Assembly: GCA_014649575.1 (NCBI GenBank)
Contig: BMTH01000009.1
Location: 62,001 to 126,000 of the forward strand
Origin: Streptomyces griseoincarnatus
GTDB taxonomy: Bacteria > Actinomycetota > Actinomycetes > Streptomycetales > Streptomycetaceae
Direction: 5' to 3'
Length of the DNA stretch: 64,000 bases
The position numbers and the translations under genes are program-made. The stretch's first letter is position 1, and each line of letters starts with the position of its first letter. The notes under the pieces were generated by a model. It was not told the DNA's origin. It was given only the letters and a program-made list of their open reading frames with translations, and ran no database searches. Shown piece by piece: positions 16,286 through 26,083 of this stretch.

Positions 16286-16720
16286 ATGACCGGAATGGAC
16301 GCGCGGGACGCCGAGCTGAAGAAGGAACTCCACGCCTCCCTGCAGGCCCGCAGGGAACTGGGCGAGGACTACGAGTCCGCCCTGATCGACTCGTTCCTGG
16401 AGAAGGTCGACCAGCGCGTCGACGGCGCCGTGGAGCGCCGGGTGCGCCGGCAGCTGGCGGAGCATCAGCTGACGTCCGCCCGGGACACGCGGGCGCCGAA
16501 GGCCACGGACTCCTGGGGCGAGCGGTTCGGCTTCGGGATCGTGTCGATGGTGCTGGCGGTGCCGCTGTCCGCGATCGGCGGGGGCGTGGCCGGCCTGCCC
16601 GGCCTGCTGGTCGCCTGGGCGGGGATCGTCGGCGTGAACGTCGTCCAGGTCGCGCGCGGCAACCCGGCGCTGTTCCGGGGCCGCCGCTCCACGCGGGACG
16701 ACGACGCCTGGGAGGACTGA
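16286..16720 (+). CDS. Small membrane protein, unknown function
   Basis: Protein of 144 residues. Residues 1-70 are charged and helical (LKKELHASLQARRELGEDYESALIDSFLEKVDQRV); residues 85-125 form one or two membrane spans (FGIVSMVLAVPLSAIGGGVAGLPGLLVAWAGIVGVNVV). It resembles widespread actinobacterial membrane proteins without assigned function. The ATG at 16286 has only a weak GTGAG upstream; a second ATG is at 16295. Confidence 0.75.
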   Translation: MTGMDARDAELKKELHASLQARRELGEDYESALIDSFLEKVDQRVDGAVERRVRRQLAEHQLTSARDTRAPKATDSWGERFGFGIVSMVLAVPLSAIGGGVAGLPGLLVAWAGIVGVNVVQVARGNPALFRGRRSTRDDDAWED

Positions 16721-17216
16721 GCCGCACGGGGGGAAGTGGCGCGGGTGCCCCGGGGTGGGGGAAGGATTTGCGCGGGGACCGCCGCACCCCCGTTGCCGGG
16801 GGGCGGGACGACGGCGGTCCCCGCGAACACGCGCTCCGCCACGGGCGTAGTGCGTTTCACAGGCGTCCATGGAGGTCCGGGAGCCGCTCCGGAGGTCCTT
16901 CGACGCCGTGTGGCCGTCGGCCGGAACGGGGAGCCGCTCCCGTCCCGCCGACATCCACCACTGTGCCGGAGCCGTGTTAACCGAGTGCTGCGCGGGCGTG
17001 ACGTGCTCGTACCACTTCCGCGAAGTCCCGCGCGGGACTTCCCGCGGGACCGACTACGCGGGACGGACCGCGCTCCTGAGGTCCGGGACCCGGGTGCGGG
17101 TCGTCGTGGGTTGCGCGCGCCGTTCCCCGCGCCCCTGAGGAAGCTGCGGTGACCGCGCCCCGAAGGGGCGCGGGGAACTGCGCGATCGGCCACCCACCCC
17201 GCCGCGGACGGCTACC
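16721..17216. other. Intergenic region, no gene seen
   Basis: This 496-bp gap lies between convergent genes. Apart from the hairpin element at 17122-17178 I see no ribosome site or conserved frame. Short repeats of CGCGGGACTTCCCGCGGGAC type occur at about 17029-17052. Confidence 0.5.
17122..17178 (-). terminator. Long-armed hairpin after cystathionine beta-synthase; dispersed element
   Basis: The arms GTTCCCCGCGCCCCT (17122-17136) and AGGGGCGCGGGGAAC (17164-17178) pair perfectly over 15 bp around a 27-base loop. The same sequence forms the hairpin at 40102-40147 and a half-element at 2263-2291, so it is a dispersed repeat probably used as a terminator. Confidence 0.6.
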
Positions 17217-18605
<1,389 letters not shown>

Positions 18606-18769
18606 CGTTGTCTCCGGACTGCTGCAAAAGAGGTGGTCGTGGTGGTGATGCCAGCGTAGGCCCTCCCCGCAGCCCGACCCGGCCGGGTCGTTCACTCCCC
18701 GTCGGGATTGGACCACCGTCCGTACGGGGCAAGACCTGGGTGTACGGCTACGAGGAGGTGGCGGCGAGC

Positions 18770-19798
18770 ATGACGGGCATGTCGAGGGCGCGAGTGGCCC
18801 GGCGCATCGCGGCCGGCGCCGCGTACGGCGGCGGGGGGATCGGGCTGGCGGGCGCGGCGGCCGTGGGGCTGCTGCTGGCGGAGGCGCAGCTGGCCCGGCG
18901 CCGTGTGGGCAACGGCACGACTCCTCACGTGCCCACCTCGGACGGACTGTACGGCGCGTCCTACACGGTGCCGGGTGAGCCGGCGCTGCGGCTGACGATG
19001 CTGGGCGACTCCACGGCCGCCGGGCAGGGCGTGCACCGGGCCGGGCAGACGCCGGGCGCGCTGCTCGCCGCCGGGGTGGCGGCGATCGCGGAGCGTCCGG
19101 TGGGACTGTCCACGGTCGCGGTGCCCGGGGCCCGCTCGGACGACCTGGACCGGCAGGTGGGTCTGGCGCTGGCGGACCCGTCGCGGGTGCCGGACATCTG
19201 CGTGATCATGGTCGGCGCCAACGACGTCACCCACCGCATGCCGGCGACCCGCTCCGTGCGCCACCTCGCCTCGGCGGTGCGCCGGCTGCGGACGGCCGGC
19301 GCGGAGGTGGTGGTCGGCACATGCCCGGATCTCGGCACGATCGAGCCGGTACAGCAGCCGCTGCGCTGGATGGCCCGCCGCGCCTCGCGGCAGCTCGCGG
19401 CGGCGCAGACGATCGGCGTGGTCGAGCAGGGCGGGCGCACGGTGTCGCTGGGCGACCTGCTGGGCCCGGAGTTCGCGGCGAACCCGCGGGAGCTGTTCGG
19501 CCCGGACAGCTACCACCCGTCGGCGGAGGGGTACGCGACGGCGGCGATGGCGGTGCTGCCGACGGTGTGCGCGGCGCTGGGCCTGTGGCCGGCGGAGGAG
19601 GACCGGCCGGACGCCGCCCGCCGCGAGGGCTTCCTGCCGGTGGCACAGGCGGCGGCGGAGGCCGCGTCGGAGGCGGGCACGGAGGTCGCGGCGGCGATGC
19701 CGACGGGGCCCCGAGGCGCCTGGGCCCTCCTCAAACGGCGCCGGCGCCGCAGGGTCACGGAATCCGAGCCCGAGCCCTCGACGCAACCGTCGACGTAA
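18770..19798 (+). CDS. Membrane-anchored SGNH/GDSL hydrolase
   Basis: Predicted extracytoplasmic esterase or lipase of 342 residues. An N-terminal membrane segment (GGGGIGLAGAAAVGLLLAEAQ) anchors it. SGNH blocks: GDSTAAG with the catalytic Ser (block I), a central Gly, GAND (block III) and DSYHPSAEGY with the Asp/His pair (block V). The tail is alanine-rich and ends in an arginine run (KRRRRRR) and a short acidic segment. The ATG at 18770 lies 11 bases after GAGGAGG. Substrate unknown. Confidence 0.85.
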   Translation: MTGMSRARVARRIAAGAAYGGGGIGLAGAAAVGLLLAEAQLARRRVGNGTTPHVPTSDGLYGASYTVPGEPALRLTMLGDSTAAGQGVHRAGQTPGALLAAGVAAIAERPVGLSTVAVPGARSDDLDRQVGLALADPSRVPDICVIMVGANDVTHRMPATRSVRHLASAVRRLRTAGAEVVVGTCPDLGTIEPVQQPLRWMARRASRQLAAAQTIGVVEQGGRTVSLGDLLGPEFAANPRELFGPDSYHPSAEGYATAAMAVLPTVCAALGLWPAEEDRPDAARREGFLPVAQAAAEAASEAGTEVAAAMPTGPRGAWALLKRRRRRRVTESEPEPSTQPST

Positions 19799-19820
19799 TC
19801 CGGCGGCCTGCGCCCACCCC

Positions 19821-19868
19821 CTGCGGGCATTCGTGCCGCTGGGGCGGCACGGGTGGGCGCAGGCGGCA
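19821..19868. repeat. Dispersed hairpin repeat, copy 3
   Basis: CTGCGGGCATTC, GTGCCG-CTGGGG-CGGCAC, GGGTGGGCGC. The arms are at 19833-19838 and 19845-19850. Same family as 2299-2345 and 8781-8822, with a loop one base longer. Confidence 0.65.
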
Positions 19869-19966
19869 CGGGCCAAGACGCGCCCGCACCGACCCCCTGC
19901 CGCGCAGGGCCCCACACCGCGGTGTACACCGGTACAGGTGGGCCGACCCGCCCCGGGTCACAAAAA

Positions 19967-19980
19967 AGCAAGCGCTTAGA
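19967..19980. promoter_or_regulatory. Possible TetR-type operator upstream of thiolase
   Basis: AGCAAGCGCTTAGA has the perfect 8-bp core AAGCGCTT with partly matching flanks, resembling operators of TetR repressors of acyl-CoA metabolism. It lies about 150 bp before the thiolase start. Weak evidence from sequence form alone. Confidence 0.25.
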
Positions 19981-20128
19981 CAGTTGCGGCCCATCTCACA
20001 CCCCGACACGCGTGACCACGCGCATACGTACGGGTAACTTCCCAACAGGCGCCGCACCGACCCGCCGGTATGCCCGCCCGCGCCCGCCCGCCGAGCGCAA
20101 CGCCGTCGCCTCTCACTCTGGAGCCGTG

Positions 20129-21349
20129 ATGCCCGAAGCCGTGATCGTTTCCGCCGCCCGCTCCCCCATCGGCCGCGCCTTCAAGGGCTCGCTCAAGGAC
20201 CTGCGCCCGGACGACCTGACCGCCGCGATCATCCAGGCGGCCCTCGCCAAGGTCCCCGAGCTGGACCCGCGGGACATCGACGACCTGATGCTCGGCTGCG
20301 GCCTGCCCGGCGGCGAGCAGGGCAACAACCTCGGCCGGATCGTCGCCGTGCAGATGGGCATGGACCACCTCCCCGGCTGCACGGTCACCCGCTACTGCTC
20401 CTCCTCGCTGCAGACCTCCCGCATGGCGCTGCACGCGATCAAGGCCGGAGAGGGCGACGTCTTCATCTCGGCCGGCGTCGAGACGGTCTCGCGCTTCGCG
20501 AAGGGCAACTCCGACAGCCTCCCGGACACGCGCAACCCGCTGTTCGCCGAGGCCGAGGCCCGCACCGCCGAGGTCGCCCAGCAGGAGGGCACCACCTGGC
20601 ACGACCCGCGCGAGGACGGACTGGTCCCCGACCCGTACATCGCGATGGGCCAGACCGCGGAGAACCTCGCCCGCTGGAAGGGCGTCACCCGCCAGGAGAT
20701 GGACGAGTTCGGCGTCCGCTCGCAGAACCTCGCCGAGGAAGCCATCAAGAACGGCTTCTGGGAGCGCGAGATCACCCCGGTGACACTGCCCGACGGCACG
20801 GTCGTCAGCAAGGACGACGGCCCGCGCCCCGGCGTCACCATGGAGGGCGTCTCCGGCCTGAAGCCCGTCTTCCGCCCCGACGGCCTGGTCACCGCCGGCA
20901 ACTGCTGCCCGCTCAACGACGGCGCCGCCGCGCTCGTCGTCATGAGCAACACCAAGGCCCGCGAGCTGGGCCTGACCCCGCTGGCCCGGATCGTGTCCAC
21001 CGGCGTCTCGGGCCTCTCCCCGGAGATCATGGGCCTCGGCCCGGTCGAGGCGAGCAAGCAGGCCCTGCAGCGGGCCGGCCTGACCGTCGACGACATCGAC
21101 CTGTTCGAGATCAACGAGGCGTTCGCCGCCCAGGTGATCCCCTCCTACAAGGACCTGGGCATCCCGCTGGACAAGCTGAACGTCAACGGCGGCGCCATCG
21201 CCGTCGGCCACCCCTTCGGCATGACCGGCGCCCGTATCACCGGCACGCTCATCAACTCCCTGCAGTTCCACGACAAGCAGTTCGGTCTGGAGACCATGTG
21301 CGTCGGCGGCGGCCAGGGCATGGCGATGGTCGTCGAGCGCCTGAGCTGA
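20129..21349 (+). CDS. Acetyl-CoA acetyltransferase (thiolase)
   Basis: Thiolase of 406 residues that either condenses two acetyl-CoA or cleaves 3-ketoacyl-CoA. The acyl-carrying Cys is in TRYCSSSLQT, the catalytic His in GHPFGMTGAR and the second Cys in MCVGGGQGMAMV. Length and motifs are typical of the FadA/AtoB group; direction of use cannot be told from sequence. The ATG at 20129 has TGGAG upstream. A hairpin ends the unit at 21392-21435, so it appears to be a single-gene transcript. Confidence 0.92.
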   Translation: MPEAVIVSAARSPIGRAFKGSLKDLRPDDLTAAIIQAALAKVPELDPRDIDDLMLGCGLPGGEQGNNLGRIVAVQMGMDHLPGCTVTRYCSSSLQTSRMALHAIKAGEGDVFISAGVETVSRFAKGNSDSLPDTRNPLFAEAEARTAEVAQQEGTTWHDPREDGLVPDPYIAMGQTAENLARWKGVTRQEMDEFGVRSQNLAEEAIKNGFWEREITPVTLPDGTVVSKDDGPRPGVTMEGVSGLKPVFRPDGLVTAGNCCPLNDGAAALVVMSNTKARELGLTPLARIVSTGVSGLSPEIMGLGPVEASKQALQRAGLTVDDIDLFEINEAFAAQVIPSYKDLGIPLDKLNVNGGAIAVGHPFGMTGARITGTLINSLQFHDKQFGLETMCVGGGQGMAMVVERLS

Positions 21350-21391
21350 CCCCGCGTGCCGCTGCGTCACGACGGCGGCACAGGGCGTGAG

Positions 21392-21435
21392 AGAACGGCC
21401 CGGAACCCCCGGCCCCCGGGGTGCCGGGCCGTTCT
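21392..21435 (+). terminator. Hairpin terminator after thiolase
   Basis: The arms AGAACGGCCCGG (21392-21403) and CCGGGCCGTTCT (21424-21435) form a perfect 12-bp stem 42 bp after the stop. Confidence 0.7.
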
Positions 21436-21627
21436 GTGATCCAAATTCCCCCAGGATGTGACCTACGCCTCCCGGGAGGGGTATCCACGCAGGTCACGGA
21501 AGCCGCATCAGGCGTCCACACCCCATCGGACTGTCCGATTCGTGACGTTACGCACTGACAGATGGTTAGTCCGCCCTTCAAGCTGATGTAGGAAGTCGGG
21601 GGTCGACTGTGAACCGGGAGTACGTCA

Positions 21628-22404
21628 GTGAGCGCCATGCCGATCGCCCTGCTGATCACCACGGCAGCCACCGGTGCCGTGGGCGTCGCCGTCCTGCGCA
21701 GCGTGCTGGTGCTGCGCCGACAGGTCGCGGCACTGCACACCGAGCTGGCCAGGAGCCGGGCCACGGGCCATGCCCAGGTCCCGCCCGCCCGCTCGGCGGG
21801 ACCGGACGAGATACGCGCCGCGGTCGCGGAGGCGCTCGCCGAGGAGCGGGAGCGCGAGCTGGCCGAGGCGCGGGCGTTCTGGGCCGCCCAGGAGGCCCGT
21901 GACGCCTCCGAAGGACCGTCCCTGCTGGGTCTGCCCGACAGCGAGCTGTTCCTGCCCCGGCAGGCCGATTTCGCGGGCCTGGAGCCGGTCGTCGAGCCCG
22001 GCGCCGACATCGAGGAGCACGCCGGGGACTCCCCCGAGCTGGCCGCGGCCCGCCGCCGTCACCCCTCGCACCCGGACTTCGTGCCGCACTCCTCGCCGGT
22101 CGTGAGCGACCACGAGCGCACGGTGGAGATCCTGGAGGAGCTGGCGGCCGCGCGCACCGAGCTGACCGACGTCCGTCCGGGCCCGCTGGGCACCCTGGAC
22201 GTGTACGTCTTCGCCGACGGCACCACGCTGTGCATGACGCCGGGCCACCGCGAGACCGCGGACCGGCTGGCCGAGGCACTGCGGGCGGGCGAGACCCCGT
22301 TCCTGCTGGGCGGCTCCGGCATCTCCGGGGCGTACACGCTGACGTTCTCCTGCGGCGAGGGCAGTGTCTACATCCTCGCGGACCGCGTCATCGCGTCCCT
22401 GTAG
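21628..22404 (+). CDS. Membrane-anchored protein of unknown function
   Basis: Protein of 258 residues. It starts with a single hydrophobic span (PIALLITTAATGAVGVAVLRSVLVL), followed by a charged helical stretch rich in Glu/Arg (about 30-95), a disordered middle and a small globular C-terminus (about 180-258) with GTLDVYVFADGTTLCMTPGHRETADRLAEAL. I do not recognise a characterised family. The GTG at 21628 has GGGAG eight bases upstream. No partner gene is evident; the next gene is on the opposite strand. Confidence 0.75.
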   Translation: MSAMPIALLITTAATGAVGVAVLRSVLVLRRQVAALHTELARSRATGHAQVPPARSAGPDEIRAAVAEALAEERERELAEARAFWAAQEARDASEGPSLLGLPDSELFLPRQADFAGLEPVVEPGADIEEHAGDSPELAAARRRHPSHPDFVPHSSPVVSDHERTVEILEELAAARTELTDVRPGPLGTLDVYVFADGTTLCMTPGHRETADRLAEALRAGETPFLLGGSGISGAYTLTFSCGEGSVYILADRVIASL

Positions 22405-22491
22405 CACCCGTAGTACTCGTACCCGTAGCGCCGTGGCCCCCGGCGTTCCGAGGGGCGCTCCTGCACCGGCCGGCGCACGCCCCTCGCCGGG

Positions 22492-22803
22492 TCACACGCC
22501 CGCGCGCTCGCGTGCCTCCTCCACGAGCCGGACGGCTTCGGCCACTTCCTCGTCGCTTTTCAGCACGAGGGCGAAGTCGTGTCCGGCGACGGTGATCTGG
22601 TCGGCGGCGGCGAACATGCCGGCGTCCGGCATCTCGCGCGGCTCGGTGCCCGGCTCCTCGACATGCTGGGTGCGCCGCGCCAGCTCCCTGGCCAGGGCGA
22701 GCGCCTCGGCCGCCGCCCCCCGCTGCAGCCGGCTCTGCGGCGCGGCCCGCAGACGGTCGGCGAAATGATCCACGGCACGGGTGAAGGGCGTCGTATCAAC
22801 CAC
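22492..22803 (-). CDS. Small conserved hypothetical protein
   Basis: Cytoplasmic protein of 103 residues with an amphipathic helical first half (FTRAVDHFADRLRAAPQSRLQRGAAAEALALARELARR) and a short beta-like segment (QITVAGHDFALVL). No family recognised. The GTG at 22803 is the first codon of the frame but lacks a clear ribosome site, so the start is uncertain. It is divergent from the gene at 22905. Confidence 0.6.
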   Translation of the reverse strand: MVDTTPFTRAVDHFADRLRAAPQSRLQRGAAAEALALARELARRTQHVEEPGTEPREMPDAGMFAAADQITVAGHDFALVLKSDEEVAEAVRLVEEARERAGV

Positions 22804-22904
22804 GCGGCGAGCGTACGCGGCGCGGCAGGACTGTTGCCAACGGGCGGGCGCTCGGGCACGGTGACCTGAAGGACCGGCTTGTATCCCAGCGTCCGGAGGC
22901 GCCG

Positions 22905-23135
22905 ATGTCCCAAGTCTTCTCCGCAGAGACCCATCGCAACATGCTCGCCCGCATCCCGCACTGCACCGGTCGTGAGATCGCCGACTGGGTGCGCACCGTC
23001 GAAGAAGGTCCGGCGCTCGTCCGGTTCGAGGAGAAGGTCAGCTGGCTGAGGCACGAGTACGACCTGGCGTACGGCCACGCCAAGGCGATCGTGCACGAGT
23101 ACGACCTGCGGAGGGCGGCGCGCAGGCTGCTCTAG
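22905..23135 (+). CDS. Small DUF4287-like protein
   Basis: Protein of 76 residues with the pattern seen in DUF4287 proteins: a Trp in TGREIADWV, then FEEKVSWLRHEYDLAYGHAKAIVHEY. The family is widespread and of unknown function. The ATG at 22905 has GGAGG seven bases before it. A strong hairpin follows at 23178-23207. Confidence 0.75.
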   Translation: MSQVFSAETHRNMLARIPHCTGREIADWVRTVEEGPALVRFEEKVSWLRHEYDLAYGHAKAIVHEYDLRRAARRLL

Positions 23136-23177
23136 CCGGCGCCCGGCCCGTCCCCCGGAACGGACCCGAGACACGGC

Positions 23178-23207
23178 GAAGGGCCCCGGTGGGAACCGGG
23201 GCCCTTC
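23178..23207. terminator. Hairpin between convergent genes
   Basis: A perfect 13-bp stem GAAGGGCCCCGGT with GGGA loop lies between the DUF4287-like gene and the Bax-inhibitor-like gene; it can act in both directions. Confidence 0.75.
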
Positions 23208-23235
23208 GTCATGCCGTGCGGCGGACGCCGGGGCG

Positions 23236-24123
23236 TCAGTCGCTGTTGAGGATCGAGATGAGCCGCAGGAACTCGAGGTAGATCCACACCAGCGTCAGCG
23301 TGAGGCCGAAGGCGGCGAGCCAGGCCTCCTCGCGCGGGGCGCCGTAGGCGATGCCGTCCTCGACCTGCTTGAAGTCCAGGGCGAGGAAGCAGGCGCCGAG
23401 GATGATGCCGACGACGCCGAAGAGGATGCCGAGGGCGCCGCTGCGGAAGCCGAGGCCGTCACCGCCGCCGATCACCGCGAACAGCAGGTTCACGGCCATC
23501 AGAAGGATGAAGCCGAGGGCGGCCGCCATCACGAAGCCGTAGAAGCGGCGGTTGACGCGGATCCACCCGGCCTTGTAGGCCACCAGCACACCGGCGAACA
23601 CCGCCATGGTGCCGAGCACGGCCTGCATGGCCGCGCCGTCGGCGATGCGGTTGTCGACGACGCTGGAGATGACGCCGAGGAACACACCCTCGAAGGCGGC
23701 GTAGGTCAGGATGAGCGCGGGCGACGCCTTGCGCTTGAACGCCTGCACGAAGCCCAGGACCATGGCGATCAGCGCGGAGCCGATGCCGATGCCGTAGGAC
23801 CGGCCGATGTTGGCGTCGTCCACCGGCAGCAGCGCCCAGGCGAGCGCGGCGGTGACGATCAGCACACCGAGCGTGGTGCCCGTGCGCATCACGACGTCGT
23901 CGATGGTCATGCGGCCGGCCGCGGCGGGAGCCTGCGGCGGCGCGCCGTACTGCTGCTGCTGCGCGTACGGGTTCTGGGCGTACGGGTTGCCCGTCGGCTG
24001 GGCGTACGGGTTGGCCTGCGTGGCGACTGCGGGGCCCCCGGCCTGCGGCGCGGTGTTGAAGCCCGCGTAGCCGTTGTCGCGGCCGAACCCCCGTCGCGAG
24101 AAGACCGGGTTACTGCTCCTCAT
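23236..24123 (-). CDS. Bax inhibitor-1/YccA-family membrane protein
   Basis: Protein of 295 residues. The N-terminal 85 residues are Gln/Tyr/Pro-rich with NPYAQ repeats (NPYAQPTGNPYAQNPYAQQQQYG); the rest holds about seven membrane spans of the Bax inhibitor-1-like fold, ending in LVWIYLEFLRLISILNSD. Family members are linked to calcium leak or membrane stress, but the Streptomyces role is not known. The ATG at 24123 is chosen since GGAGGAG precedes it; an upstream in-frame ATG has no such site. Confidence 0.85.
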   Translation of the reverse strand: MRSSNPVFSRRGFGRDNGYAGFNTAPQAGGPAVATQANPYAQPTGNPYAQNPYAQQQQYGAPPQAPAAAGRMTIDDVVMRTGTTLGVLIVTAALAWALLPVDDANIGRSYGIGIGSALIAMVLGFVQAFKRKASPALILTYAAFEGVFLGVISSVVDNRIADGAAMQAVLGTMAVFAGVLVAYKAGWIRVNRRFYGFVMAAALGFILLMAVNLLFAVIGGGDGLGFRSGALGILFGVVGIILGACFLALDFKQVEDGIAYGAPREEAWLAAFGLTLTLVWIYLEFLRLISILNSD

Positions 24124-24318
24124 TTCACTCCTCCATGGCCACTCGGTGCGGCCTTGGCTCAAGAGTAATAGGTAGGCAAAGGAAAGACCCTAATGCTTGG
24201 GGAGGATCTTTCCCTCGTTGTGCTGCGCAACACGCTACGCGTCCTGGTGATTCCCTTCACGCCAGGTGACGGACCGGTACCGAGCCGGTACCTGCCCGGA
24301 ACCGGCCGGAGACAGTGA

Positions 24319-25494
24319 TCACCCGAAGGGGAATCCGGTGTAGCCCTCGGCGAGGTCGGCGGCGGCGGACCGGCTGCTGGCGACGCGGTCCAGACGGGCG
24401 AGCTGCAGCCGGTCGTCGAAGGCGGTGGCGCCGGGGTCGCGGTGCAGCAGCGCGGTCATGTCGTGGGAGAACCGCTCGGCCTGCCAGACGCGGCGCAGGC
24501 AGGTCGCGGAGTAGGCGTCCAGCAGCGCGGGGGAGCCGGTGCGCCGTTCGTGTTCCAGGGCGCGGGCGAGGACCACGACGTCCCCGACGGCGAGGTTGAG
24601 GCCCTTGGCTCCGGTCGGCGGCACGATGTGGGCGGCGTCCCCGGCGAGGAAGAGCCGTCCGTACCGCATGGGCTCGTGGACGTAGGAGCGCATCGGGGTG
24701 ACCGACTTCTGGGTGAGGGGGCCGCGCTCCAGGGTCCAGTCGTCGGCGGTCTCCAGGCGACGGTCCAGCTCGTCCCAGATCTCCTCGTCCGTCCACTCCT
24801 CGGCCTTCGTGCCCTCCGGCACCTGGAGGTAGAGGCGGGAGACGGTCGGGGAGCGCATGGACAGCAGGGCGAAGCCGCGGTCGTGGCGGGCGTAGACCAG
24901 CTCGTCGTGGGACGGCGGCACGTCGGCGAGGACGCCCAGCCAGGCGTACGGGTGGGCGCGCTCGAAGACGCGGGAGACGGCGGCGGGGACGGCGGCCCGG
25001 CACACCCCGTGGAAGCCGTCGCAGCCGGCCACGTAGGCGCACTCCAGCACCTCCTCGCGGCCGTCGCGGCGGAAGCGGATCCGCGGGGCGTCGGTGTCCA
25101 CGTCCTCCACGGCGAGCACCTCCGCCTCGAAGAGCACGGGGGGACCGTCGGTCTCGGCGAGGGCGATGAGGTCCTTGCAGACCTCGGTCTGGGCGTAGAC
25201 GGTGACGCGGCGCCCGCCGGTGAGGTCCGGGAAGTCGACGCGGTGGCGGCGCCTGTCGAACCGCAGCTCCATGCCGTCGTGGGGCAGGCCCTCGCGGTCC
25301 AGCCGCTCCCCCGCCCCGGCCGCCCTGAGCACGTCGGCGGTGCCCTGCTCCAGCACCCCGGCCCGCTGCCGCCGCTCCACGTGGGCGCGGTCGCGGCACT
25401 CCAGGACGACACAGTCGATGCCCGCGAGCCGCAGCAGCCGCGCCAGCGTCAGCCCGGCAGGACCGGCCCCCACGATTCCCACGGTGGTACGCAC
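24319..25494 (-). CDS. pobA: 4-hydroxybenzoate 3-monooxygenase
   Basis: FAD aromatic hydroxylase of 391 residues turning 4-hydroxybenzoate into protocatechuate. The FAD-binding GAGPAGLTLARLL, the NAD(P)H-related CDGFHGVCR and the second FAD motif YGRLFLAGDAAHIVPPTGAKGLNLAVGD are all present, and the length matches PobA (about 394). The GTG at 25494 has GGGGGA seven bases upstream. It lies directly downstream of bldA on the same strand, 116 bp from the tRNA end. Confidence 0.9.
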   Translation of the reverse strand: MRTTVGIVGAGPAGLTLARLLRLAGIDCVVLECRDRAHVERRQRAGVLEQGTADVLRAAGAGERLDREGLPHDGMELRFDRRRHRVDFPDLTGGRRVTVYAQTEVCKDLIALAETDGPPVLFEAEVLAVEDVDTDAPRIRFRRDGREEVLECAYVAGCDGFHGVCRAAVPAAVSRVFERAHPYAWLGVLADVPPSHDELVYARHDRGFALLSMRSPTVSRLYLQVPEGTKAEEWTDEEIWDELDRRLETADDWTLERGPLTQKSVTPMRSYVHEPMRYGRLFLAGDAAHIVPPTGAKGLNLAVGDVVVLARALEHERRTGSPALLDAYSATCLRRVWQAERFSHDMTALLHRDPGATAFDDRLQLARLDRVASSRSAAADLAEGYTGFPFG

Positions 25495-25610
25495 CGGTCG
25501 TCCCCCTTCGCCCGCGGCCGAACGCGAGTTTCCGGGCACGCCCGCCCGGGTGTCAACGGCCGCGCGGGGCGTCCGGGGAGGCCAGGGCGAGCGTGGGGGG
25601 CGAGGCGTGG

Positions 25611-25697
25611 TGGTGCCCGGAGCCGGACTTGAACCGGCACGCCCGCTCAGGGGCAGCGAGGTTTAAGCTCGCCGTGTCTGCATTCCACCATCCGGGC
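25611..25697 (-). tRNA. bldA: tRNA-Leu(UAA), bldA
   Basis: An 87-base tRNA on the minus strand. The acceptor stem GCCCGGA (25697-25691) pairs with TCCGGGC (25621-25615), followed by A and an encoded CCA (25613-25611). The anticodon loop CTTAAAC gives anticodon TAA at 25665-25663, the long variable arm fits leucine, and GGTTCAAGTCC is the T loop. UUA codons are very rare in Streptomyces and are read by this tRNA, whose loss blocks aerial growth and antibiotic production (established for bldA). A -10-like TAGGCT lies at 25741-25736. By eye I saw no in-frame TTA in the protein genes of this window. Confidence 0.95.
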
Positions 25698-26083
25698 AGG
25701 CCGTGGGCTCCGCTTCGCGGTTCCGAGCCTATCGGTGACCCTCCCTCCGCCCGCGGCGGGATGGACCGATCTTGTCTTATTTTATTGGCGCCTGAGGGAG
25801 CATCAGACACCGGAAGGCACCGTCAGTACGTGCCACCAGCCTTGCGTGCGACGAGGTCCCCCGCACGCGGAATGACGGAATTTCACCGTCCGGGACAGGG
25901 CGCCCCACCCGTTCCGGGGACGACCCGGGTAGGGGTCTCCTGTCATCCCCAGGTATGACCCGGCATCCCGCGCTCCCTCCCGAGTCCCCCCCGGGAACCG
26001 GAGCAGCGGCTGACTACGCGGCGGCGAGGCCACGGAAGGATGGTCACGTCCCCGAAACACGCCGTCCTGACAGGAGCTCATCC
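25698..26083. other. Intergenic region between bldA and ABC exporter
   Basis: This 386-bp divergent gap should hold the bldA promoter (the TAGGCT at 25736-25741 or the unusually AT-rich TCTTATTTTATTGG at about 25775-25788) and the exporter promoter. No gene is supported. Confidence 0.5.

Larger units (their letters stand above)
19799..20128. other. Intergenic region upstream of thiolase
   Basis: This 330-bp gap contains copy 3 of the hairpin repeat (19821-19868) and an AT-richer segment (19961-19980) with a palindromic AAGCGCTT core, possibly a repressor site for the thiolase. Confidence 0.5.
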
